A DNA stretch of 8,289 bases, from contig JAIOIM010000270.1 of the NCBI GenBank assembly GCA_019912505.1, positions 1 through 8,289 on the forward strand, in the 5' to 3' direction. This DNA is from Ignavibacteriaceae bacterium. GTDB lineage: Bacteria > Bacteroidota > Ignavibacteria > Ignavibacteriales > Ignavibacteriaceae. Position numbers and translations under genes: made by a program. The notes beneath the pieces were generated by a model. The model had not been told where the DNA came from and did no database searches. It worked only from the letters and a program-made list of their open reading frames with translations. Numbering within the stretch: position 1 is the stretch's first letter; each line of letters begins with the position of its first letter. Shown piece by piece: positions 1-5,896 of this stretch.

Positions 1-80
1 TTCCAGCAGATAGTATCAAAGTTATTTCAAATCGCAAACATTCATAAATCATAAATCATAAATCATAAATTCTATTTATA
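1..80. other. Window-edge non-coding stretch before the guanylyltransferase gene
   Basis: Two forward frames are open from the window edge and stop almost at once: frame 1 at the TAA of 52-54 and frame 3 at the TAA of 45-47. Either could be the last residues of an upstream gene, but fewer than 18 codons are visible and neither tail is recognisable. The rest is AT-rich and holds the heptamer tract listed separately. No convincing promoter was found. Confidence 0.4.
43..70. repeat. Four perfect tandem copies of the heptamer CATAAAT
   Basis: Copies lie at 43-49, 50-56, 57-63 and 64-70 without mismatch. The tract ends 40 bases before the preferred ATG of the guanylyltransferase gene. Because seven is not a multiple of three, the TAA inside each copy falls in successive frames, so the tract stops translation in all three forward frames. 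Short heptameric tandem repeats can change copy number by strand slippage. Whether this one affects transcription of the next gene cannot be told from one sequence. Confidence 0.9.
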
Positions 81-97
81 TTGCGAACTAAAATTTC

Positions 98-102
98 GGA
101 GA
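98..102 (+). promoter_or_regulatory. Ribosome binding site GGAGA that decides the start of the guanylyltransferase gene
   Basis: GGAG at 98-101 lies nine bases before the ATG at 111, a normal spacing. It lies directly against the alternative ATG at 102 and inside the reading frame of a possible TTG start at 81. It therefore favours 111 as the true start. Confidence 0.6.
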
Positions 103-110
103 TGAATAAA

Positions 111-1178
111 ATGGAAAAATATGCTGTTATAATGGCTGGCGGAGTCGGCTCTCGTTTTTGGCCGCGCAGCCGTAAAACACTGCCAAAACAACTGCTGAAT
201 CTTTTCGGCGAGTTTTCAATGATACAGGAAACCGTAAACAGGTTAGACGGATTTATAGATGCGGATAAAATTTTTGTAATTACAAACAAAGTTCAAAAAG
301 CATTAATTGAAGAACAACTTCCGCAAATTCCTAAAGATAATATTGTTGCCGAACCGGTTGGTAGAAATACCGCGCCTTGTGTTGCGCTGGCAGCCGCAGT
401 AATAAATGAAATAAAGAATGATGCAGTAATAATTACTCTTCCGGCTGATCATCTAATAAAAGATAAAAAAAGTTTTCAGCAGTCGTTACAAACAGCCGCA
501 GAGTTTGCGTTTGAATCTAAAGGACTCGTTACATTCGGCATCCAACCGACACGCCCCGACACCGGCTATGGTTATATAAACTTTGAAAAAAACGAAACAA
601 AACCGAATGTACACGTAGTAAAGAAATTTGTTGAAAAACCGAATTTGGAAACAGCGGAGCAGTACCTTACTTCGGGTGAATATTTGTGGAATTCCGGTAT
701 GTTTATATGGCGTGCGGATGTTGTACTTGATGAAATAAAACAACACCTACCCGAAATGTATATAACTTTAAATAGTATGTGTAAAAATATATCCGCTCCA
801 AATTTTTATAACGAACTTGATGAAGTTTATCCCGGACTTGAAAGTATTTCAATTGATTACGGGTTGATGGAAAAATCTAATAAAGTTTTTCTTCTAAAAA
901 GCAGCTTCGATTGGAATGATGTCGGCAGTTGGGAATCGGCTTACGAGCTAAACACAAAAGATGAAAATATGAACGCAAACATCGGCGATGTTTTTACCGC
1001 CGGTTCAATAAATTCTTACATCTACTCGCCCGACAAGTTCACAGCCGTTATCGGGATGGATGATGTTATTGTAATCAACACAAAAGATGCGCTGCTTGTG
1101 TGCAACAGAAACAACGTGCAGGACGTAAGAAAGGTTGTCGACCATCTTACCGAGGAAAAGCGTGAAGGGTTGTTTTGA
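111..1178 (+). CDS. manC: Mannose-1-phosphate guanylyltransferase (GDP-mannose pyrophosphorylase), single-domain form
   Basis: The enzyme joins GTP and alpha-D-mannose 1-phosphate to give GDP-mannose and pyrophosphate in the cytoplasm, supplying mannosyl and fucosyl units for surface polysaccharide and glycoprotein. With the start at 111 it has 355 residues. The nucleotide-binding signature GGVGSRFWPRSR is at residues 10-21, followed by PKQ at 25-27. Further family motifs are EPVGRNTAP (81-89), PADH (111-114), RPDTGYGYI (148-156), FVEKP (173-177), YLWNSGMF (191-198), SIDYGLMEKS (247-256) and WNDVGSW (268-274). The protein ends soon after the nucleotidyltransferase region and lacks the roughly 120-residue cupin isomerase domain of the bifunctional AlgA/ManC type, so it should have only transferase activity. 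In-frame starts also exist at 81 (TTG) and 102 (ATG); the GGAG at 98-101 argues for 111. No other sugar-nucleotide gene is visible nearby. Confidence 0.93.
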   Translation: MEKYAVIMAGGVGSRFWPRSRKTLPKQLLNLFGEFSMIQETVNRLDGFIDADKIFVITNKVQKALIEEQLPQIPKDNIVAEPVGRNTAPCVALAAAVINEIKNDAVIITLPADHLIKDKKSFQQSLQTAAEFAFESKGLVTFGIQPTRPDTGYGYINFEKNETKPNVHVVKKFVEKPNLETAEQYLTSGEYLWNSGMFIWRADVVLDEIKQHLPEMYITLNSMCKNISAPNFYNELDEVYPGLESISIDYGLMEKSNKVFLLKSSFDWNDVGSWESAYELNTKDENMNANIGDVFTAGSINSYIYSPDKFTAVIGMDDVIVINTKDALLVCNRNNVQDVRKVVDHLTEEKREGLF

Positions 1179-1184
1179 AAGTGG

Positions 1185-1222
1185 AAGTTGAAAGTAGAAA
1201 GGAAAAAGTTGAAAGTAGAAAG
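1185..1222. repeat. Direct repeat of a 17-bp purine-rich unit
   Basis: AAGTTGAAAGTAGAAAG occurs exactly at 1185-1201 and again at 1206-1222, a period of 21 bases. A degenerate third copy, containing GTTGAAAGTTGAAAA, follows at 1245-1259. The + strand of the whole spacer is almost entirely purine plus T, unlike the flanking genes. It begins a few bases after the stop codon of the guanylyltransferase gene. It looks like an intergenic repeat, not coding sequence. Confidence 0.85.
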
Positions 1223-1226
1223 CTTG

Positions 1227-1245
1227 CACTGAGCTTGTCGAAGTG
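1227..1245. repeat. REP-like imperfect palindrome CACTGAGCTTGTCGAAGTG
   Basis: The element has outer arms CACT and AGTG that pair perfectly, around a core of AGCTTGTCGA. It sits between the second and third copies of the GTTGAAAG-type repeat. From memory, the core GAGCTTGTCGAAG recurs as a dispersed intergenic repeat in many unrelated bacterial genomes, so this is probably one copy of a REP-type element and not a site specific to the flanking genes. The family assignment was not checked by search. Confidence 0.55.
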
Positions 1246-1269
1246 TTGAAAGTTGAAAAATAGGAAGAT

Positions 1270-1926
1270 ATGAAAATAGGTTTACTAAATAAATTAAAAG
1301 AGCGGTTGCCTGTTAACCCGGGGATTCTTCGAAAGAACGAATTTTTTAATTCCGCCGTGTTGATTCCTCTTGTGCATGTTAGTGATGAATATTTTTTTCT
1401 TTTTGAAAAACGTGCGGCGGATATACGGCAGGGGGGCGAAATATGTTTTCCCGGCGGCGAAATCGATGAAACCGATTCCGATATTATTCACACCGCCGTA
1501 AGGGAAACTGTTGAAGAACTCGGTGTGGATAAAAATAAAATTGAGATTGTTGGGAGATTAGATACACTCGTTGGACCAATGAGAGTAACCGTAGATTCAG
1601 TAGTAGCGATTTTGAAAATAGATGATATTTCTAATATTCCATTTGATAAAAGAGAAGTTGAAAAAATATTTTTGCTGCCGATTTCCTTTTTTGAAAAGAC
1701 ACCGCCCGAAAAATATAAGTTACAGCTTCAGGCTCATTCAACTATAAAAGATAAAAGCGGAAATGAGATTGAACTGTTCCCGGCAAAAGAATTAAAATTG
1801 CCTGAGAGATACCAAAAACCGTGGAATGCCGGCAACTCGACTGTATTAGTCTACCGTACAGGCGAGGGAACAATCTGGGGTATAACCGCATCATTAGTTT
1901 ATGAACTTGTAAGAAAATTGTGTTAA
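1270..1926 (+). CDS. Nudix hydrolase, CoA pyrophosphatase type (NudL/NUDT7-like)
   Basis: Enzymes of this type split coenzyme A or its esters at the pyrophosphate, giving adenosine 3',5'-bisphosphate and (acyl-)phosphopantetheine, and act on CoA turnover in the cytoplasm. The protein has 218 residues, close to the family norm. The CoA-type signature precedes the Nudix helix: KRAADIR at residues 47-53, then FPGG at 60-63. The Nudix box runs from about 62 to 86 with R78, E79, E82, E83 and G85, the metal-binding residues, in place. The upstream glutamate of the general Nudix consensus is Ser70, as seen in NudL-type boxes. The C-terminal segment TIWGITASLV (201-210) is also typical of this subgroup. 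A purine-rich AGGAAG lies just before the ATG with tight spacing. The gene follows the guanylyltransferase after a repeat-filled 91-base gap and precedes a permease by 36 bases. Substrate is inferred from motifs only. Confidence 0.87.
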   Translation: MKIGLLNKLKERLPVNPGILRKNEFFNSAVLIPLVHVSDEYFFLFEKRAADIRQGGEICFPGGEIDETDSDIIHTAVRETVEELGVDKNKIEIVGRLDTLVGPMRVTVDSVVAILKIDDISNIPFDKREVEKIFLLPISFFEKTPPEKYKLQLQAHSTIKDKSGNEIELFPAKELKLPERYQKPWNAGNSTVLVYRTGEGTIWGITASLVYELVRKLC

Positions 1927-1962
1927 AGATTATCTTAAAATTTATCAATCGGAAAAATTAAA

Positions 1963-2889
1963 ATGCCGGTGTCGGAAAAAGAAGAACACTTCAAAGCAAT
2001 ATTACAGGCATTGCTTGTAACTTTCTTATGGTCTACATCTTTCATCATTATAAAATTCGGTTTGAAGGAAATTCCTCCGCTTACGTTTGCCGGATTAAGA
2101 TATTTTTTAGCTTTCATATTTTTACTTCCCCTTCTTCTGCGTAAAAAATATTTTGATGAAATAAAAAATCTCGGGCGCAAAGAATATCCGAAATTAATTC
2201 TTTACGGTTTTGTTTTTATCGGACTTACACAGGGGGCACAGTTTGCCGGGTTATCACTTCTCCCCTCTGTAATTGTAAGTTTGATGTTGAATTTTACGCC
2301 AATGGTTGTTGCGGTAATGGGGTACCTGCTGCTTTCCGAAAAACCAACTACGCTGCAATGGTTCGGTGCTGTTTTATTTCTGGGCGGAGTAATAATTTAT
2401 TTCCTCCCTGTTAATCTTACCTCCGGGGAGTGGCTCGGGCTTATAATAATGACGTTTGGAATATTGGCAAATGCCGGGTCATCAATACTGGGGCGGCAAA
2501 TTAACAGGCAGCGGCTACTTAGCCCGCTGGTAATTACAATTATAAGCATCGGTGTCGGTTCTGTTTTCCTGCTCATAGCCGGATTGGCAATTCAAGGTAT
2601 TTCATCAATTTCGTTATTAAATATTGTTTTACTTTTTTGGATGGCAGGGGTAAATACTGCATACGCGTTTACATTATGGAATAAAACTCTCCGCTCATTA
2701 ACGGCAATGGAATCGAGCATAATAAACGGTACTATGCTAATACAAATTGGTGTGCTTGCCTGGGTTTTTCTCGGTGAAGCAATTTCACTTAAAGAAGGAT
2801 TAGGAATGATTGTGGCAATGCTGGGTGCGGTATTAGTACAAATAAAACTGAAAAAAATAAGATATAAATTCCCCTCATCTAAACAGTAG
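1963..2889 (+). CDS. EamA-family (drug/metabolite transporter superfamily) inner-membrane permease
   Basis: This is a 308-residue inner-membrane protein with ten predicted hydrophobic helices, at about residues 13-31, 40-59, 77-97, 100-124, 133-149, 157-174, 188-208, 216-237, 252-272 and 278-296. That is the standard two-times-five EamA arrangement. The first repeat carries WSTSFIIIKFGL (23-34), RYFLAF (46-51) and TPMVVAVMGYLLLSEKP (112-128); the second ends in VFLGE (268-272). In the second repeat the usual helix-9 proline is not obvious: the segment reads NGTMLIQIGVLAW. Family members export or import metabolites such as amino acids, nucleosides or drugs, and the substrate cannot be predicted. 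A GGAAA seven bases before the ATG is a usable ribosome site. The 36-base gap to the Nudix gene makes co-transcription likely. The C-terminal tail is basic and probably cytoplasmic. Confidence 0.88.
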   Translation: MPVSEKEEHFKAILQALLVTFLWSTSFIIIKFGLKEIPPLTFAGLRYFLAFIFLLPLLLRKKYFDEIKNLGRKEYPKLILYGFVFIGLTQGAQFAGLSLLPSVIVSLMLNFTPMVVAVMGYLLLSEKPTTLQWFGAVLFLGGVIIYFLPVNLTSGEWLGLIIMTFGILANAGSSILGRQINRQRLLSPLVITIISIGVGSVFLLIAGLAIQGISSISLLNIVLLFWMAGVNTAYAFTLWNKTLRSLTAMESSIINGTMLIQIGVLAWVFLGEAISLKEGLGMIVAMLGAVLVQIKLKKIRYKFPSSKQ

Positions 2890-2946
2890 AATTTTTCTAC
2901 ACAGCCCTTAAATTTTGTTTAAATCTGGCGCCCAGCTTGTCCATTG

Positions 2947-2977
2947 TTGTTAACAAATAACTGTTACAAGTTAACAA
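2947..2977. promoter_or_regulatory. Candidate operator: paired TTGTTAAC / GTTAACAA sites
   Basis: TTGTTAAC at 2947-2954 and GTTAACAA at 2970-2977 form a perfect 8-bp inverted repeat with a 15-base spacer. The same bases also read as a direct repeat: GTTAACAA at 2949-2956 and again at 2970-2977, 21 bases apart (two helical turns). A related GTTACAA lies between them at 2963-2969. Such spacing suits a dimeric regulator on one face of the helix. It lies about 220 bases before the cytochrome start. The function is inferred. Confidence 0.4.
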
Positions 2978-3038
2978 TTATTTAGTTGGAAATTGAAGCA
3001 AATTCAAACAATTTTATGGATTCCTTCTCTAAATTGGA

Positions 3039-3056
3039 AATGACTAATAAGTCATT
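3039..3056. repeat. Small hairpin AATGACT-AATA-AGTCATT in the cytochrome leader
   Basis: Seven perfectly paired bases (3039-3045 with 3050-3056) close a four-base AATA loop. GG before and CC after could extend the stem past a one-base bulge. No T-run follows, so it is not an intrinsic terminator. It may be an RNA structure in the untranslated leader, a protein site, or chance. Confidence 0.4.
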
Positions 3057-3194
3057 CCCACATAGAAGAACTATATTTATAAATACCAACAATTTTTCAA
3101 CACTTCACAAACAAATGGCTGTAGAATTATGGAACAGCAATTGTGTATATAAATCCGCAATTAATATTTATTAACTATTTACAGAGCTAAACCT

Positions 3195-5549
3195 ATGAAA
3201 AAAATATTACTACTCTTAACGGTATTAATAGCTTTCAGTTTAACAATGGCTCAAACAGCCAAGATTAAAAATGAACCTATTACACCGCATGCACTGATCT
3301 CAATGAATTTAACATCAGTCACTAATTCGGTTTATGCCGGCTTAGACATTGTGCCAAACGGTACTTTTGTGTACGCTTCACCTCAAAATATTGGAAACAC
3401 GGAACCTATTACAAACGCAACATTCCAGATTTTAAGCCAGCCCGCAGGCGGAACCGCCGCTATTACTGTTTTTAACGGTAATTGGGTTTATTTTAAACCA
3501 AATGTTGTTGGTGCTTATCAGGTAAAATTGACTATCACAACAGCTTCGGGTACAGACGATACCACAAAAACTTACTATGCTTCCAACTATGTTGGCGTTG
3601 GTAATTTCCAGGGTGTTGCAGGTGCTTGGCCAAAATGTATGAGCTGCCATGCCGGTATGCCTGCGTTTGCTGCTATTTATGATAAGTGGAAAGTTTCCGG
3701 TCATGCTAACGTATTTAACGTACAGTTAAGCACAAGCACACATTATAGCACAAGCTGTATGAAATGCCACACAACCGGTTATGACCACAATGTTGTTTCT
3801 AACAATGGTGGTTTTGATGACGTTGCCGCTTCCTTAGGATGGCAATTTTATGGTCAAACATCCACAGCAAAATGGGATTCTTTAGTTACTTATTATCCCA
3901 CCCTTGTTAACTTAGCAACTATCGGCTGCGAAAGTTGCCATGGCGCTGGTAGCCAGCATGCCAATGGCGGCAGCACTACCTTTATCGAGATTTCAAACGA
4001 AGCCGGCAACTGCGCACAGTGCCACGATGAACCCTGGAGACACAACATATATTCAATGTATGAAAATTCAACACACGCAGAAGCAGTCTGGTCAAATTCA
4101 TTTGCACAAGGCGCATCTTCGCAAAATAACAGTCTTAGCAACTGTATCCGCTGCCACGATGCAAAAGGCTTTATTAATTTTACAAAAGGTTTAACAACCA
4201 ACACCACAGGCATGAATGCAGCCGACCACGTAGCAATTACTTGTGCAGCATGCCACGACCCGCATGGTAACGAATTTGAAAGCGCTTTACGCCCAACACC
4301 TGCAGGTTCCGATACTCTTGCTAACGGTTATCAATACACCGAAGGTGGAAAAGGTCAAATCTGTATGAACTGCCATAAAGCAAGAGCAAATAACGTTACT
4401 TATGTACAAACTGGGGTTACCAGCTCACATTGGGGTCCTCATCATTCAACACAGACTGATAACCTTCTTGGTAAAAACGCAGCCGAATTTAACGGTGTAG
4501 CTTACCAGAGCAACGCTCATAAATTTGCAATTGCAAATCTTTGCGTAGATTGCCATATGGTTGCTACAGTTGATACAGGCAGCGTAAACAGAGATAAAGT
4601 CGGCGGTCACTCATGGACATTACACAATTCAGAAACTGATTTCTATCACACTGCCGCATGCGTAAACTGCCACGGTCCAAAAACAAATTGGAACGATTTT
4701 ATGGCAATTGCTGACCACGATGGTGACGGCAACATTGAATCAATTCCTAATGAAGTTGATGGTTTAATAGAAAAATTAATTTACTATTTACCACCGGCAC
4801 AACAGGATACAGTAATCTATTCACAGGTAACTTCTTTAGACCAGAAAAAAGCGTACTTTAACTACCAGTTAATAGCTTATGACGGATCGAAAGGTATGCA
4901 CAATAGTAAATTTGCTATCGATGTACTTACAAAATCTATCATAGCTCTTGGCGGTGTTATTCCGGTTGAATTAATCTCCTTTACAGGAGGTGAAGCTGAC
5001 AACATGGTAACTTTATCATGGGAAACAGCTACTGAAACAAACAACCGCGGTTTCAATATCGAAAGAAGAACAAGCAAAGTTTGGGAAAATGTTGGATTCG
5101 TAAACGGTAACGGTACTTCTACAGAAGTTCACGGTTATACATTTAGCGAGAATGTTTCTAATATTTCCGGCACTTCAGTTTACTACCGCTTAAAACAAGT
5201 TGATTTCGATGGAACAGCTAGTTATTCAAAAGAAATCGAAATTACTATCGATGGCGGTCCGAAAGAATTCTCACTATCACAGAACTATCCTAATCCGTTC
5301 AACCCGGCTACTATTATAAAATACAACGTACCTTTTCAGAGTAATGTAAAGATTGTTGTCTATAATTTAATGGGCGAAGTTGTTACTGAATTAGTGAACG
5401 CAGTAAAAGGCGCTGGTTATCACGAAGCTCGTTTCGACGCAGTTTCTAAACAACTTGCATCCGGCGTTTATCTCTATAGAATAGAAGCTTCTGCAATTGA
5501 CGGAAGTAAGACATTCAAACAGACCAAAAAAATGGTTCTGATGAAGTAA
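3195..5549 (+). CDS. Secreted nonahaem c-type cytochrome with Ig-like, FN3-like and type IX secretion sorting domains
   Basis: This is a 784-residue exported electron-transfer protein. A Sec signal peptide covers residues 1-19, with likely cleavage at TMA/Q20. Residues about 25-130 look like an Ig/PKD-type beta-sandwich. Nine CxxCH haem sites have first cysteines at 148, 188, 245, 273, 317, 350, 390, 450 and 489; all 18 cysteines of the protein lie in these motifs. The order of the first three sites (a CH, then W..SGHA, CHTTGY, and CESCHGAGSQH) resembles cytochrome c554-type multihaem proteins. About 17 further histidines between 170 and 569 can supply distal ligands. DHDGDGNIE (507-515) resembles a calcium loop, and GMHN (567-570) is a common multihaem end motif. 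An FN3-like linker lies at about 590-685. A type A T9SS sorting domain with NYPNPFNP (697-704) occupies about 693-784. It is probably surface-bound or released, serving extracellular electron transfer or reduction of an external acceptor. No known catalytic signature was recognised. It appears monocistronic. Confidence 0.93.
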   Translation: MKKILLLLTVLIAFSLTMAQTAKIKNEPITPHALISMNLTSVTNSVYAGLDIVPNGTFVYASPQNIGNTEPITNATFQILSQPAGGTAAITVFNGNWVYFKPNVVGAYQVKLTITTASGTDDTTKTYYASNYVGVGNFQGVAGAWPKCMSCHAGMPAFAAIYDKWKVSGHANVFNVQLSTSTHYSTSCMKCHTTGYDHNVVSNNGGFDDVAASLGWQFYGQTSTAKWDSLVTYYPTLVNLATIGCESCHGAGSQHANGGSTTFIEISNEAGNCAQCHDEPWRHNIYSMYENSTHAEAVWSNSFAQGASSQNNSLSNCIRCHDAKGFINFTKGLTTNTTGMNAADHVAITCAACHDPHGNEFESALRPTPAGSDTLANGYQYTEGGKGQICMNCHKARANNVTYVQTGVTSSHWGPHHSTQTDNLLGKNAAEFNGVAYQSNAHKFAIANLCVDCHMVATVDTGSVNRDKVGGHSWTLHNSETDFYHTAACVNCHGPKTNWNDFMAIADHDGDGNIESIPNEVDGLIEKLIYYLPPAQQDTVIYSQVTSLDQKKAYFNYQLIAYDGSKGMHNSKFAIDVLTKSIIALGGVIPVELISFTGGEADNMVTLSWETATETNNRGFNIERRTSKVWENVGFVNGNGTSTEVHGYTFSENVSNISGTSVYYRLKQVDFDGTASYSKEIEITIDGGPKEFSLSQNYPNPFNPATIIKYNVPFQSNVKIVVYNLMGEVVTELVNAVKGAGYHEARFDAVSKQLASGVYLYRIEASAIDGSKTFKQTKKMVLMK

Positions 5550-5574
5550 TACAAGGTTATCCCTTAATGTAAAT

Positions 5575-5608
5575 AAAACCCGGTAGTTGAAAAGCTATCG
5601 GGTTTTTT
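5575..5608 (+). terminator. Intrinsic terminator of the cytochrome gene
   Basis: Arms 5575-5586 (AAAACCCGGTAG) and 5595-5606 (CTATCGGGTTTT) pair over 12 positions, with one G-T wobble and an eight-base loop. The T-run is TTTTTT at 5603-5608. It begins 26 bases after the cytochrome stop codon. On the - strand the hairpin is followed by TTTTATTTA, so it could also stop transcripts arriving from the convergent permease gene, weakly. Confidence 0.9.
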
Positions 5609-5896
5609 ATTTATGTTCTTTTTTTTTCTCAACCTTACGCAGAAATTATTCTTTGTAAACGGTGCCTGCCTCGTTTTTTATGGGTGTTTCCTTCGAGTTA
5701 CTTTGTGTAGCAAAATGCAATAATATGCAAAGAAACAAAAAGTCTGCTGGCTACAATAGCATTTGTGCGTAAGATGAAATAGAAATTTTAAATGTTGCGT
5801 GTCGATAAGTTTTTCTTTGATTAATTTCTGTAAGAACAAAAATTAATTTCAGCTTTTCGCCATTCGGCAATAAAGATTGCATTGGTAAATCGGGGT
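5609..5896. other. Non-coding region between the convergent cytochrome and permease genes
   Basis: No credible gene is present in this AT-rich stretch of 288 bases. It contains a nine-base T-run near 5620-5628, the 13-bp inverted-repeat pair listed separately, and a local direct repeat ATTAATTTC at 5820-5828 and 5842-5850. A weak hairpin (GCCATTCGGC, about 5859-5868) lies downstream of the - strand permease but has only three paired bases, so I do not call a terminator there. Confidence 0.6.
5634..5773. repeat. 13-bp imperfect inverted repeats bounding a 140-base segment
   Basis: CTTACGCAGAAAT at 5634-5646 is the reverse complement of ATTTGTGCGTAAG at 5761-5773 at 12 of 13 positions, and the outer eight bases match exactly. 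The 114-base interior has no reading frame of note but includes further short self-complementary pieces such as TGCAATAATATGCA. No flanking target-site duplication is evident. It could be a decayed miniature element or a long-range RNA stem; chance in AT-rich DNA is less likely for the GC-containing outer arms, but possible. Confidence 0.45.

Larger units (their letters stand above)
2890..3194. other. 305-base non-coding leader of the cytochrome gene
   Basis: This AT-rich stretch separates the permease from the cytochrome. It contains the GTTAACAA repeat cluster and a small hairpin, listed separately. CTGGCGCCCAG at about 2926-2936 is a short palindrome without a following T-run, so I do not call it a terminator. 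A 62-codon reading frame from a TTG at 2986 is not believable as a gene. No clear promoter could be fixed, although TATAAAT-like and TAATATTT-like sequences occur at about 3147-3169. The ribosome site before 3195 is weak, as is normal in this phylum. Confidence 0.6.

Noticed and set aside
81..110. Longer N-terminus for the guanylyltransferase (TTG at 81 or ATG at 102)
   Set aside because: The GGAG at 98-101 is well placed only for the ATG at 111, and the nucleotide-binding motif then begins at residue 10, as is normal for the family.
2909..2917. TAAATTTTG as a Bacteroidota-type -7 element
   Set aside because: Spacing differs by one base from TAnnTTTG and no matching -33 TTG was found at the expected distance.
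2926..2936. CTGGCGCCCAG palindrome as a terminator for the first permease
   Set aside because: Only four paired bases and no T-run downstream.
2986..3174. 62-codon + strand reading frame in the cytochrome leader
   Set aside because: It needs a TTG start with no ribosome site, is rich in Asn, Ser and Ile as AT-rich random sequence would be, spans a hairpin, and shows no recognisable domain.
3893..4213. 106-codon - strand frame and an 84-codon + strand frame inside the cytochrome gene
   Set aside because: Both overlap the strongly supported haem domain in other frames and have no domain features, so they are shadows.
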